Assembly (NCBI GenBank): GCA_946480705.1
Contig: CAMLLF010000054.1
Span: 1-11,457 of the forward strand
Direction: 5' to 3'
Length of the DNA stretch: 11,457 nt
Source of the DNA: an uncultured Lysobacteraceae bacterium
Lineage (GTDB): Bacteria > Pseudomonadota > Gammaproteobacteria > Xanthomonadales > Rhodanobacteraceae
This document shows positions 1 through 7,158 of the stretch, piece after piece. Below the pieces are notes generated by a model, which was not told the DNA's origin, made no database searches, and saw only the letters and a list, made by a program, of their open reading frames with translations. Position 1 is the first letter of the stretch. The number at the start of each line of letters is the position of its first letter. The translations under genes and the position numbers were made by a program.

Positions 1-1
1 G

Positions 2-34
2 CAGGCGCGCGTGCAGGCCGGAGTCTGGGCATGA
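2..34 (+). CDS. ftsW: 3' end of an upstream gene, probably ftsW (partial)
   Basis: Reading from base 2, an open frame encodes [10 protein letters not shown] and stops at TGA 32-34. That stop overlaps the murG start as ATGA, the same 4-nt overlap seen at murG/murC and ftsQ/ftsA. In dcw clusters the gene before murG is normally ftsW, the septal peptidoglycan polymerase of the SEDS family, and this placement is the only reason for the name. Ten residues of a variable C-terminus cannot identify the protein, and the stop could be chance. Confidence 0.4.
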   Translation, partial: QARVQAGVWA

Positions 35-1119
35 ACGCGCCGAACCTCGCACCCGTGCTCATCATGGCCGGCGGCACCGGCGGCCACATCTTCCCGGGCA
101 TCGCCGTGGCCGACGAACTGCGCGCGCGCGGCGTGCCGGTGCTATGGATGGGCGCCGCCGGCGGCCTCGAAACCGAGCTCGTGCCGAAAGCCGGCATCGC
201 GATCGAGACGCTCGACATCGGCGGCGTGCGCGGCAAGGGACTGTCGACGAAGCTGCGCGCCCCGCTGCGCATCGCGCGCGCCGTGCTCGCGGCGCGTCGC
301 GTGCTGCGTCGCGTGAGGCCGCGCAGCGTGCTGTCGATGGGCGGCTTCGCCGCCGGCCCCGGCGGCATCGCCGCATGGCTCGCGGGTACTCCGCTGCTCG
401 TGCACGAACAGAACCGCGTGCCCGGCGCGACGAACCGCGCGCTCGCGCGCGTCGCGCGGCGCGTGCTCGCAGGCTTCGCCGACGCGTTCGGCGCGGCGCA
501 GCGCCCGATCTGGGTCGGCAATCCGGTGCGTGCTGCGATCGGTGCGCTCGCGCCGCCGGCGGAACGCTTCGCCGCGCGCGACGGCGCGCCGCGGCTGCTC
601 GTGCTCGGCGGCAGTCTTGGCGCGCAGGCATTGAATCACCGCGTGCCCGAAGCGCTCGCGCGGCTGACCAAAGAGCTGCGCCCGCAGGTACGTCACCAGA
701 GCGGCGCGAAGCATGCCGACGTGACCCGCGCGGCCTATGCGTCGGCCGGCGTCGACGCACACGTCGAACCGTTCATCGACGACATGGCGGCCGCCTACGG
801 CTGGGCCGATCTCATCGTCTGCCGCGCCGGCGCGCTGACCCTCGCGGAGATCGCCGCGGCCGGCGTCGGTGCCGTACTGGTGCCGTATCCGCATGCGGTC
901 GACGACCATCAGACGCGCAACGCCGACGCGTTCGTCGACGCGCGCGCGGCGGTGCGCATCGCCGAGGACGAGGCCACGCCGGAACGCCTCTGCACCGAGC
1001 TCGGCCGCCTGTTCGCCGACCGTGCGAGCCTGCTCGCGATGGCACACGCCGCGCGCGGTCTCGCCAAGCCCCGGGCCGCAGCCGATATCGCCACGCAGTG
1101 CCTGGAAGTGGCCGCATGA
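31..1119 (+). CDS. murG: MurG, UDP-GlcNAc:lipid I N-acetylglucosaminyltransferase
   Basis: MurG transfers GlcNAc from UDP-GlcNAc to lipid I on the inner face of the cytoplasmic membrane, giving lipid II. The 362 residues match the usual length of about 355-365. The N-terminal GT-B domain carries the glycine-rich motif [10 protein letters not shown] (residues 14-23, with His19 equivalent to the conserved catalytic-region histidine) and HEQN (125-128). The C-terminal domain has GGSLGAQ (193-199), the [11 protein letters not shown] nucleotide-sugar loop containing Glu273, and DDHQTRN (291-297). The ATG at 31 is preceded by GGAG (20-23) with a 7-nt spacer and puts the glycine-rich loop at its normal distance from the N-terminus. 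The gene probably overlaps the upstream ftsW by 4 nt and overlaps murC by 4 nt. All family motifs are intact. Confidence 0.97.
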   Translation: MNAPNLAPVLIMAGGTGGHIFPGIAVADELRARGVPVLWMGAAGGLETELVPKAGIAIETLDIGGVRGKGLSTKLRAPLRIARAVLAARRVLRRVRPRSVLSMGGFAAGPGGIAAWLAGTPLLVHEQNRVPGATNRALARVARRVLAGFADAFGAAQRPIWVGNPVRAAIGALAPPAERFAARDGAPRLLVLGGSLGAQALNHRVPEALARLTKELRPQVRHQSGAKHADVTRAAYASAGVDAHVEPFIDDMAAAYGWADLIVCRAGALTLAEIAAAGVGAVLVPYPHAVDDHQTRNADAFVDARAAVRIAEDEATPERLCTELGRLFADRASLLAMAHAARGLAKPRAAADIATQCLEVAA

Positions 1120-2558
1120 CGCCGCGCCGCCTCGCACCGCACGACGACATCACCCATGCGCTGCGCCGCGTGCATTTCGTCGGCATCGGCGGCGTCGGCA
1201 TGAGCGGCATCGCCGAAGTGCTGCACAACCTCGGCTACGACGTGTCGGGTTCGGACAAGGCCGATTCGTCGACGACGCGCCGGCTCGCCGGCCTCGGCAT
1301 CCGCGTGGATCGCGGCCATGCGGCCGAACATGTGGAAACCGCCGATGCGATCGTCGTGTCGAGCGCGATCAGGCCGGACAATCCCGAACTCGTCGCCGCG
1401 CGCGAACGCCGCATTCCGGTCGTGCCGCGCGCGGAGATGCTCGGCGAACTGATGCGCTTTCGCCGCGGCATCGCGGTGGCCGGCACTCACGGCAAGACCA
1501 CGACGACCAGCCTCGTCGCGAGCGTACTCGCCGAGGCCGGTCTCGATCCGACCTTCGTGATCGGCGGCCAGCTGACCGCGGCGGGCGCGAACGCGCGCCT
1601 GGGCACCGGGGAATATCTCGTCGCCGAAGCCGACGAGTCCGACGGCTCGTTCCTGCTGCTCTCGCCGATGGTCGCGATCGTCACGAACATCGACGCCGAC
1701 CATCTGGAGAACTACGAAGGCGACTTCGGCAAGGTCAAGAAAGCATTTGCCGACTTCCTGCATCGCCTGCCGTTCTACGGCCTGGCGGTGCTGTGCATCG
1801 ACGATGCGGAAGTCGCCGAACTCGCGAAGCAGACCGCGCGCAGCACGCTGACCTACGGCATCGCGAGCGCCGAGGCGGACGTGCGTGCGGAGAACGTGCG
1901 CCAGCGGGGCGCGCAGATGCTGTTCGATCTCGTGCTGCCCGGATTCGATGCGCGCGTGCCGGTCACCCTGAACCTGCCGGGCCGGCACAACGTGCTCAAC
2001 GCGCTGGCCGCATCGGCCGTGGCGTGGCAGCTCGGCGTCGAGGCCGAGGCGATCCAGCGCGCGCTCGCGCAGTTCCAGGGCGTCGGCCGCCGCTTCCAGG
2101 CGCGCGGCGAACTGGTGCTCGACGACGGCCGTGCGACGCTCGTCGACGACTACGGCCACCACCCGAGCGAACTCGCCGCGGTATTCGCCGCAGCGCGCGG
2201 CGGCTGGCCGGACCGCCGCCTCGTCGTCGCGTTCCAGCCGCATCGCTACTCGCGCACGCGCGATCTGCTCGACGACTTCGCGCGTGTGCTCAGCGAGGTC
2301 GACGTGCTCGTGCTGACCGAGGTCTACCCGGCCGGCGAGGCGCCGATCGCCAACGCCGACGCGCGCGCGCTCGCGCGCGCCGTGCGTGCGCGCGGCAAGG
2401 CCGATCCGGTGCTGATCGATCATCCGCGCGATCTCAAGGAAGCGCTGCCTGCGCTGCTGCGCGATCGCGACCTGCTGCTGCTCATGGGCGCCGGCGACAT
2501 CGGCGCCGCGGCGAGCGAACTCGCCGCATTGGGCGAATTGAGGACAAGGGCAAGTTGA
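1116..2558 (+). CDS. murC: MurC, UDP-N-acetylmuramate--L-alanine ligase
   Basis: MurC is the cytoplasmic ATP-dependent ligase that adds L-Ala to UDP-MurNAc, the first amino acid of the peptidoglycan stem peptide. The 480 residues are typical of the family (about 460-490). The N-terminal UDP-binding domain has a [14 protein letters not shown] loop. The central ATPase has the P-loop GTHGKTTTT (123-131, Lys127), EADESDGSF (171-179) and NIDADHLE (191-198). GRHNVLN (Arg290, Asn292) marks the region near the start of the C-terminal domain, which carries DDYGHHP (344-350) and FQPHRYSR (373-380). The long frame is open far upstream inside murG, but ATG 1116 is chosen because it forms an ATGA overlap with the murG stop, has GGAAG at 1104-1108, and gives the correct N-terminus. 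A run of alternating CG dinucleotides near 2361-2380 encodes an Ala/Arg-rich helix. Confidence 0.97.
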   Translation: MTPRRLAPHDDITHALRRVHFVGIGGVGMSGIAEVLHNLGYDVSGSDKADSSTTRRLAGLGIRVDRGHAAEHVETADAIVVSSAIRPDNPELVAARERRIPVVPRAEMLGELMRFRRGIAVAGTHGKTTTTSLVASVLAEAGLDPTFVIGGQLTAAGANARLGTGEYLVAEADESDGSFLLLSPMVAIVTNIDADHLENYEGDFGKVKKAFADFLHRLPFYGLAVLCIDDAEVAELAKQTARSTLTYGIASAEADVRAENVRQRGAQMLFDLVLPGFDARVPVTLNLPGRHNVLNALAASAVAWQLGVEAEAIQRALAQFQGVGRRFQARGELVLDDGRATLVDDYGHHPSELAAVFAAARGGWPDRRLVVAFQPHRYSRTRDLLDDFARVLSEVDVLVLTEVYPAGEAPIANADARALARAVRARGKADPVLIDHPRDLKEALPALLRDRDLLLLMGAGDIGAAASELAALGELRTRAS

Positions 2559-3487
2559 TGCGTATTACCGATCCCCAATTGTTCGGACGCGTGGCCGTGG
2601 CGCTCGGCGGCAATTCCGCCGAACGCGAGGTGTCGCTCGATTCGGGCCGCAACGTGCTCGACGCGCTGCGCGCGCGCGGCGTCGACGCACACGCGGTCGA
2701 CGGCATTCCGGCGCTGCTCGACGCGCTGCGCGCCGGCCACTTCGCGCGCGTGTTCAACATCCTGCACGGCCGCGGCGGCGAAGACGGCATGCTGCAGGGC
2801 GCGCTGCAGGCGCTCGGCGTGCCGTTCACCGGCTCGGGCGTGCTCGGCTCGGCGCTGACCATGGACAAGGTGCGCACGAAGGAAGTCTGGATCGCGAAGG
2901 GCCTGCCGACGCCGCGCTTCCGCGCGTACCGCAAGGGCGAGGACATCGCCGCGGTCATCGCCGAACTCGGCTATCCCGTGATCGTGAAACCGTCGCACGA
3001 AGGTTCCAGCGTCGGCATCACGCGCGTCTACGGGCAAGCCGATCTTCCGGCGGCGCTCGAACTCGCGTCGCGCTACGACGGCGAACTCGTGATCGAGCAG
3101 CTCGTCGTCGGCGACGAGTTCACCGTCGGCATCCTGCACGGCGAGGCGCTGCCGTCGATCCACATCGTGCCCAAGGGCGAGTTCTACGACTACCACGCGA
3201 AGTACGTCGCCGAGGACACGCAGTATCTGTGCCCCGGGCTCGACGGTGCGGCCGAAGACGAGATGCGCGCGCTCGCGCTGCGCGCGTTCGTCGCGGCCGG
3301 CGCGGCGGGTTGGGGCCGCGTCGACGTCATGCGCGACCGCGACGGCGGCAACTGGCTGCTGGAAGTGAACACCACGCCGGGCATGACCAGCCACTCGCTC
3401 GTGCCGAAGGCCGCGCGCGCGGTCGGCATCGACTTCCCCGAGCTGTGCTGGCGCATCCTCGAAACGAGCTTCGGAGACGCCGCCTGA
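2558..3487 (+). CDS. ddlB: DdlB, D-alanine--D-alanine ligase
   Basis: This ATP-grasp ligase joins two D-Ala molecules into the dipeptide that MurF adds to the stem peptide. At 309 residues it is close to E. coli DdlB (306), and several catalytic positions share E. coli numbering or nearly so: Glu22 in [10 protein letters not shown] (E. coli Glu15), HGRGGEDG (70-77), Lys144 and Ser150 in [10 protein letters not shown] (144-153), Tyr216 in YDYHAKY (210-216), then Arg254, Glu269 and Asn271 in EVNTTPGM. All expected substrate and Mg-ATP ligands are present, so the enzyme should be active. ATG 2558 shares its A with the murC stop (TGATG) and lies 7 nt after AAGGG (2546-2550). The same frame is open much further upstream, but those starts lie inside murC. 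No murB lies between murC and ddlB, so MurB must be encoded elsewhere. Confidence 0.97.
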   Translation: MRITDPQLFGRVAVALGGNSAEREVSLDSGRNVLDALRARGVDAHAVDGIPALLDALRAGHFARVFNILHGRGGEDGMLQGALQALGVPFTGSGVLGSALTMDKVRTKEVWIAKGLPTPRFRAYRKGEDIAAVIAELGYPVIVKPSHEGSSVGITRVYGQADLPAALELASRYDGELVIEQLVVGDEFTVGILHGEALPSIHIVPKGEFYDYHAKYVAEDTQYLCPGLDGAAEDEMRALALRAFVAAGAAGWGRVDVMRDRDGGNWLLEVNTTPGMTSHSLVPKAARAVGIDFPELCWRILETSFGDAA

Positions 3488-4257
3488 TGAGCGCGACGGC
3501 GATCCAACGCCTGCTGGCCTGGGCCATTGCGCTGACGCTCGTCGCGCTGCCCGTGGTCGGCCTGCTCAACGGCTGGTACGCGGCCGATCGCTGGCCCGTG
3601 CGCCAGCTCGAGCTGCAGGCGGAGTTCGCCAACGTCAGCGCTGAGCAGATCCGCACGGCCGCGGCGCCCGCGATCGGCGTGGGTTTCTTCGCAGTCGATC
3701 TGGCCGGTGTGCAGAAGAGCGTCGCGCAGCTGCCCTGGGTCGAAAAAGTGGAAGCGCGCAAGCGCTGGCCCGACACGCTCGTGCTGCGCGTCTACGAGCA
3801 GCGGCCCTATGCGCACTGGGGCAGCGACATGCTGATCAATCGCGACGGCCATCTGTTCCAGGTGCCGGGCGCGTCGGAAATCCAGGGTCTGCCGCGGCTG
3901 ACCGGTCCGGACGAGCGCATTGCCGACGTGATCGCGTTCCACAACGACGTGCTCGCCGAATCCGGCGGCAGCGGCCTGCAGGTGACCGGCGTCACGCTGA
4001 GCGCACGCGGCAGCTGGACCGTACACCTCGACAGCGGCGCCAGCATCATCGTCGGCAACGAGCATGCGCACGAGCGCCTGCGCCGCTTCATCCAGATGTA
4101 TCCACGCGTGGCCGCGAGCGGCCGCGGCGCGTTCGAGTACGTCGATCTCCGCTACAGCAACGGCTTCGCGATGAAGTGGCCCGGCGCGGACGCCGAGCCG
4201 GCGACCGCGCCGCCTCCGTCCGCCAACCCCGTCCCTGCGCCGGTGGAAGACGCATGA
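3487..4257 (+). CDS. ftsQ: FtsQ, divisome bitopic membrane protein
   Basis: FtsQ is a single-pass inner-membrane protein that links early and late divisome parts and binds FtsB/FtsL through its periplasmic domain. The 256 residues show a very short cytoplasmic tail, one transmembrane helix (about 9-31), a POTRA domain (about 37-106, with LPWVEKVEARKRWPDTL in its second half and RPY at 106-108) and an FtsQ beta domain. The FtsB-binding edge is recognisable as YVDLRYSNGFAMKW (218-231), aligning with YVDMRYDSGAAVGW of E. coli. The last 25 or so residues are rich in Pro and Ala and probably disordered. ATG 3487 shares its A with the ddlB stop (TGATG); GGAG at 3473-3476 lies 10 nt upstream. The start of ftsA overlaps by 4 nt. 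The ORF is open further upstream, but only as an alternative frame of ddlB. Confidence 0.95.
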   Translation: MSATAIQRLLAWAIALTLVALPVVGLLNGWYAADRWPVRQLELQAEFANVSAEQIRTAAAPAIGVGFFAVDLAGVQKSVAQLPWVEKVEARKRWPDTLVLRVYEQRPYAHWGSDMLINRDGHLFQVPGASEIQGLPRLTGPDERIADVIAFHNDVLAESGGSGLQVTGVTLSARGSWTVHLDSGASIIVGNEHAHERLRRFIQMYPRVAASGRGAFEYVDLRYSNGFAMKWPGADAEPATAPPPSANPVPAPVEDA

Positions 4258-5489
4258 ACCGCAAGACCGAAAAATCGCTGATCGTCGGCCTCGACATCGG
4301 CACCTCGAAGACCGTCGCCATCGTCGGCGAATTCCAGCCCGGCGATCCGGTCGAGATCATCGGCGTCGGCTCGCACGCGTCGCGCGGTCTCAAGCGCGGC
4401 GTCGTCGTCGACATCGAATCGACCGTGCAGTCGATCCAGCGCGCGATCGAGGAAGCCGAACTCATGGCCGGCTGCGAAATCCGTTCGGTCTATGCGTCGA
4501 TCTCGGGCAGCCATATCAAGGACGACAATTCGCACGGCACCGCGCCGATCCGCGACAAGGAAGTGACCCAGGCCGATCTCGACGCCGTGCTCAACGCGGC
4601 GAGCGCGCTTGCGATTCCGGGCGACCGCTGGGTGCTCTACAAGGAGCCCCAGGAATATCTGATCGACGGGCAGGAAGGCATCCGCCACCCGGTCGGCATG
4701 TCCGGCGTGCGGCTCGAGGCTAACGTGCATCTCGTGACCGGCGCGGCGAGCGCGGCGCAGAACATCATGAAGTGCATCCAGCGCTGCGGGCTGTCGGTCG
4801 ACGAGCTCGTGCCGTCGGCCGTGGCCTCGGCGCGCGCCGTGCTGACCCAGGACGAGCGCGAGCTCGGCGTCTGCCTCGTCGACATCGGCGCCGGCACGAC
4901 CGATCTGGCGATCTACACGCAGGGCGCGATCCGCCACACCGCGGCGCTGCCGATCGGCGGCGATCAGGTCACCAACGACATCGCGCAGTTCGTGCGCACG
5001 CCTACCGCGAATGCCGAGGAAATCAAGATCCGCTACGCCTGCGCGCTCGCGCAGCTCGCGACCGCGGAAGAAACGATTCAGGTGCCGAGCGTCGGCGACC
5101 GTCCGCCGCGCCGCCTCGCGCGCCAGACGCTGGCCGAGGCGGTGCAGCCGCGCTACGAGGAAATCTTCGAGATGGTGCAGGCGGAACTGCGCCGCTCGGG
5201 GCTCGAGGAACTCACGCGCGCCGGCATCGTGCTGACCGGCGGCGGCGCGAAGATGGAAGGCGTCGTCGAGCTCGCGGAAGAACTGTTCCACATGCCGGTG
5301 CGGCTCGGCGTGCCGCAGCACGTCAGCGGCCTGTCGGATGTCGTGTCCAACCAGATCCATGCCAGCGGCGTGGGCCTGCTGCTCTATGGCGCGGGACGCG
5401 AAGCCGTGCGGCGCCCGGCGGGCGCCGGCGTCGCGCGCGTCGGCGGGCTTTGGGACAAGGTCATGCACTGGTTCAAGGGGAATTTCTAG
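4254..5489 (+). CDS. ftsA: FtsA, actin-like membrane anchor of the Z-ring
   Basis: FtsA is an actin-fold ATP-binding protein that tethers FtsZ filaments to the inner membrane and recruits later divisome proteins. The 411 residues fit the family (about 410-420). Visible elements are phosphate-1 LDIGTSK (13-19), the SHUCT/1C region that replaces actin subdomain 1B (about 85-165), phosphate-2 DIGAGTTD (210-217) and the adenosine motif TGGGAK (Gly329-Gly331). The last 15 residues, GGLWDKVMHWFKGNF, form the amphipathic membrane-targeting helix. ATG 4254 overlaps the ftsQ stop as ATGA; GGAAG (4245-4249) is only 4 nt from the ATG, so reinitiation after ftsQ probably matters. It is the last gene of the overlapping series: a 170-nt structured spacer follows before ftsZ. 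Confidence 0.97.
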   Translation: MNRKTEKSLIVGLDIGTSKTVAIVGEFQPGDPVEIIGVGSHASRGLKRGVVVDIESTVQSIQRAIEEAELMAGCEIRSVYASISGSHIKDDNSHGTAPIRDKEVTQADLDAVLNAASALAIPGDRWVLYKEPQEYLIDGQEGIRHPVGMSGVRLEANVHLVTGAASAAQNIMKCIQRCGLSVDELVPSAVASARAVLTQDERELGVCLVDIGAGTTDLAIYTQGAIRHTAALPIGGDQVTNDIAQFVRTPTANAEEIKIRYACALAQLATAEETIQVPSVGDRPPRRLARQTLAEAVQPRYEEIFEMVQAELRRSGLEELTRAGIVLTGGGAKMEGVVELAEELFHMPVRLGVPQHVSGLSDVVSNQIHASGVGLLLYGAGREAVRRPAGAGVARVGGLWDKVMHWFKGNF

Positions 5490-5501
5490 CGAAATTCACA
5501 A

Positions 5502-5590
5502 ACGCCGCGTCTGCGGTGTGCGGGACCCGCGGCAGGACGCCGCGGGAGCGCGGCGAAAGCCGCGCGACCGGAGAACGCGCCTGTTCTCCG
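5502..5590 (+). other. Four tandem hairpins in the ftsA-ftsZ spacer
   Basis: Four inverted repeats lie almost end to end. H1 pairs ACGCCGC (5502-5508) with GCGGTGT (5513-5519), with one G-U pair and a 4-nt loop. H2 pairs CCCGCGGC (5526-5533) with GCCGCGGG (5539-5546), loop AGGAC. H3 pairs GCGCGGC (5548-5554) with GCCGCGC (5559-5565) and closes a GAAA tetraloop of the GNRA type. H4 pairs CGGAGAAC (5569-5576) with GTTCTCCG (5583-5590), 6-nt loop. Gaps between hairpins are 6, 1 and 3 nt. No T-run follows any of them, so they are not Rho-independent terminators. A CCGGCCGG palindrome follows at 5592-5599. The pairing is seen directly; a role in mRNA processing, stability or translation of ftsZ is inferred. 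Confidence 0.6.
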
Positions 5591-5645
5591 TCCGGCCGGC
5601 GGGTCATGCGGACGCGCGCGGCACACAACAGCAAGTCATAAAACC

Positions 5646-5650
5646 GGAGG
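5646..5650 (+). promoter_or_regulatory. Strong ribosome binding site of ftsZ (GGAGG)
   Basis: GGAGG lies 9 nt before ATG 5660. An in-frame ATG at 5651 abuts the GGAGG with no spacer and cannot use it, so this site decides the start of ftsZ. It is the strongest Shine-Dalgarno in the window and stands just beyond the hairpin cluster in a short A-rich, probably unpaired stretch, consistent with the high expression expected for FtsZ. Confidence 0.8.
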
Positions 5651-5659
5651 ATGGGAGCT

Positions 5660-6835
5660 ATGTTCGAATTCGTGGAAAAGATCGCGCCGAATGCGGTCAT
5701 CAAGGTCATCGGCGTCGGCGGCGGCGGCGGCAACGCGGTCGCTCACATGGTCCAGCAGCACGTCGAGGGCGTGGACTTCGTCTGCGCCAACACCGACGCG
5801 CAGGCGATCAAGAACTCAGGCGCGAAATTCAGCCTGCAGCTCGGCAGCAACGTGACCAAGGGTCTCGGTGCCGGCGCGAATCCCGAGGTCGGCCGTCAGG
5901 CCGCGCTCGAGGATCGCGAACGCATCGTCGAGATGCTGCAGGGCGCCGACATGGTGTTCATCACCGCCGGCATGGGCGGCGGCACCGGCACGGGCGCCGC
6001 GCCCGTCGTCGCGCAGCTCGCCAAGGAACTCGGCATCCTGACGGTCGCGGTCGTGACCAAGCCGTTTCCGTTCGAGGGCCGCCGCCGCATGCAGGTCGCG
6101 CTCAAGGGCATCGAGGATCTGAGTCAGCACGTCGACTCGCTGATCACCGTGCCGAACGAGAAGCTCCTGACCGTGCTCGGCCGCGACGTGACGCTGCTCA
6201 GTGCGTTCAAGCAGGCCAACGACGTGCTGCTCGGCGCCGTGCAGGGCATCGCCGACCTGATCACGCGTCCGGGTCTCATCAACGTCGACTTCGCCGACGT
6301 GCGTACCGTCATGTCGGAAATGGGCATGGCGATGATGGGCACGGGCTCGGCCAAGGGCGACGACCGCGCGGTCGCTGCGGCGGAAGCGGCGATCAACAAC
6401 CCGCTGCTCGAGGACGTCAACCTCGCCGGTGCCTGCGGCATCCTCGTCAACGTGACCGCAGGTCCGAACCTGACCATGCGCGAGTTCGACGAGATCGGTC
6501 AGGTCATCCACGGCTTCGCGAGCGAGGATGCGACCGTGGTCATCGGCACGGCACTCGACACCGAACTGCAGGACGAAGTCCGCGTGACCGTCGTGGCGAC
6601 CGGCCTCAATCGCGCGGCCGTGCGCCAGCCGGTGATGTCGCGTCGCGAGGAACCGCGTCCGCGTCTCGTGCTGCGCACGGGCACGGGCAACGAGGTCGTC
6701 GATTACGCACAGCCCGCGGTACGCGTCGCCGGTCCTGCTGCGCGCCAGGTCAGCGTCGCCGAAACGGCGGTCGCTGCCGAGCCCGCGATGGACTATCTCG
6801 ACATTCCCGCGTTCCTGCGGCGGCAGGCCGACTGA
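5660..6835 (+). CDS. ftsZ: FtsZ, tubulin-like cell division GTPase
   Basis: FtsZ polymerises with GTP into the Z-ring that sets the division site. The 391 residues begin [20 protein letters not shown], very like E. coli with one extra residue. The glycine-rich N-terminal loop is VGGGGGNA; the tubulin signature GGGTGTG lies at 106-112; the catalytic T7 loop NVDFADV at 208-214 has Asp210 and Asp213 in place for GTP hydrolysis by the neighbouring subunit. A short variable linker (about 320-377) leads to the conserved C-terminal peptide [14 protein letters not shown] (378-391), the docking site for FtsA, ZipA and other partners. ATG 5660 is preferred over ATG 5651 because of GGAGG spacing. The 170-nt gap from ftsA contrasts with the overlapping genes upstream and suggests separate control, by RNA structure or a local promoter I could not identify. 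A strong terminator follows at 6990-7022. Confidence 0.98.
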   Translation: MFEFVEKIAPNAVIKVIGVGGGGGNAVAHMVQQHVEGVDFVCANTDAQAIKNSGAKFSLQLGSNVTKGLGAGANPEVGRQAALEDRERIVEMLQGADMVFITAGMGGGTGTGAAPVVAQLAKELGILTVAVVTKPFPFEGRRRMQVALKGIEDLSQHVDSLITVPNEKLLTVLGRDVTLLSAFKQANDVLLGAVQGIADLITRPGLINVDFADVRTVMSEMGMAMMGTGSAKGDDRAVAAAEAAINNPLLEDVNLAGACGILVNVTAGPNLTMREFDEIGQVIHGFASEDATVVIGTALDTELQDEVRVTVVATGLNRAAVRQPVMSRREEPRPRLVLRTGTGNEVVDYAQPAVRVAGPAARQVSVAETAVAAEPAMDYLDIPAFLRRQAD

Positions 6836-6839
6836 CGGT

Positions 6840-6857
6840 CGCGGCCGCAAGGCCGCG
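6840..6857 (+). other. GC-rich hairpin just after the ftsZ stop
   Basis: CGCGGCC (6840-6846) pairs perfectly with GGCCGCG (6851-6857) around a GCAA tetraloop of the GNRA type. It begins 4 nt after the ftsZ stop codon. There is no T-run, so it is not an intrinsic terminator; it may stall a 3' exonuclease or be part of a larger 3' UTR fold. Confidence 0.5.
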
Positions 6858-6868
6858 CCGCCCGGATC

Positions 6869-6901
6869 GCAACGCTCCGCAGCTTCGTGCTGCGGCGTTG
6901 C
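6869..6901 (+). other. Long bulged hairpin in the ftsZ 3' region
   Basis: GCAACG (6869-6874) pairs with CGTTGC (6896-6901), and CCGCAGC (6877-6883) pairs with GCTGCGG (6889-6895), leaving a 2-nt CT bulge and a TTCGT loop. That gives 13 base pairs. It lies between the shorter hairpin at 6840 and the terminator at 6990. No T-run follows, so I take it as 3' UTR structure rather than a terminator. Confidence 0.5.
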
Positions 6902-6920
6902 CGTGCCGGTCGCGTGAGGG

Positions 6921-6974
6921 TTTTGCGCAAAAAAGCGTCAAGGACAGGTGACGACAGGCGCCGTCATCCGTCAT
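6921..6974. other. AT-rich palindrome and CGTCA repeats between ftsZ and lpxC
   Basis: TTTTGCGCAAAA (6921-6932) is a perfect 12-bp palindrome in otherwise GC-rich DNA. CGTCA follows at 6936-6940, its complement TGACG at 6949-6953, and CCGTCAT occurs twice in tandem (6961-6967 and 6968-6974). The rest of the gene-free stretch 6836-7158 holds the hairpins, the terminator and the lpxC promoter region listed separately; I see no coding sequence in it. Function is unknown: the elements could be a protein-binding site or incidental. Confidence 0.3.
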
Positions 6975-6989
6975 GCTACGTCCTCCAGA

Positions 6990-7022
6990 GGGCGGTATGC
7001 CGACGGCATACCGCCCTTTTTT
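6990..7022 (+). terminator. Rho-independent terminator after ftsZ
   Basis: GGGCGGTATGCC (6990-7001) and GGCATACCGCCC (7005-7016) form a perfect 12-bp stem with a GAC loop, followed directly by six T residues (7017-7022). This is a textbook intrinsic terminator on the plus strand. There is no matching T-run on the other strand, so it is one-directional. It should end the division and cell wall transcript and separate lpxC from ftsZ. Confidence 0.92.
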
Positions 7023-7106
7023 CGCCCGATCCATCGGCTAATGTTGTATCTACGCAACAGGGTGTGGGTCAGGCGCGTCGTTTTGCTTTTCTGTCATAAA
7101 GCCCTG

Positions 7107-7115
7107 TGCTAGCAT
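7107..7115 (+). promoter_or_regulatory. Candidate extended -10 promoter for lpxC
   Basis: TGCTAGCAT fits an extended -10 (TGn followed by TAGCAT, 4 of 6 to TATAAT). Transcription would start near 7122, giving a leader of roughly 37 nt before the lpxC ATG. No convincing -35 stands at the right distance; the best nearby stretch is T-rich (7081-7090), as extended -10 promoters tolerate. A promoter is expected here because a strong terminator lies upstream and the DNA turns AT-richer, but the exact box is my inference. Confidence 0.4.
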
Positions 7116-7158
7116 CCAGGCCGTTTTGTTGGCTCCTGCCCCAGGGGACAAAAAAAGA

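Noticed and set aside
909..2423. Long minus-strand open frame opposite murG and murC
   Set aside because: Same antisense codon-bias effect; no domain, and it spans two real genes.
4152..5468. Long minus-strand open frame opposite ftsQ and ftsA
   Set aside because: Antisense shadow of ftsA with low-complexity Arg/Ala/Asp translation and no family motif.
5502..5590. Reading the ftsA-ftsZ hairpins as intrinsic terminators or a CRISPR-like array
   Set aside because: No T-run follows any stem, and the hairpins differ from each other in sequence, so there is neither a terminator tail nor a repeated unit.
5651..5653. Upstream ATG as the ftsZ start
   Set aside because: It directly abuts GGAGG with no spacer, and the family normally begins MFE, as from ATG 5660.
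6887..7099. Small plus-strand ORF between ftsZ and lpxC
   Set aside because: It runs through a hairpin and the intrinsic terminator, lacks a ribosome site, and its Arg-rich translation resembles nothing known to me.
7126..7128. TTG as the lpxC start
   Set aside because: It would add 11 residues before the conserved MIKQRTLK and lies within a few bases of the likely transcription start.
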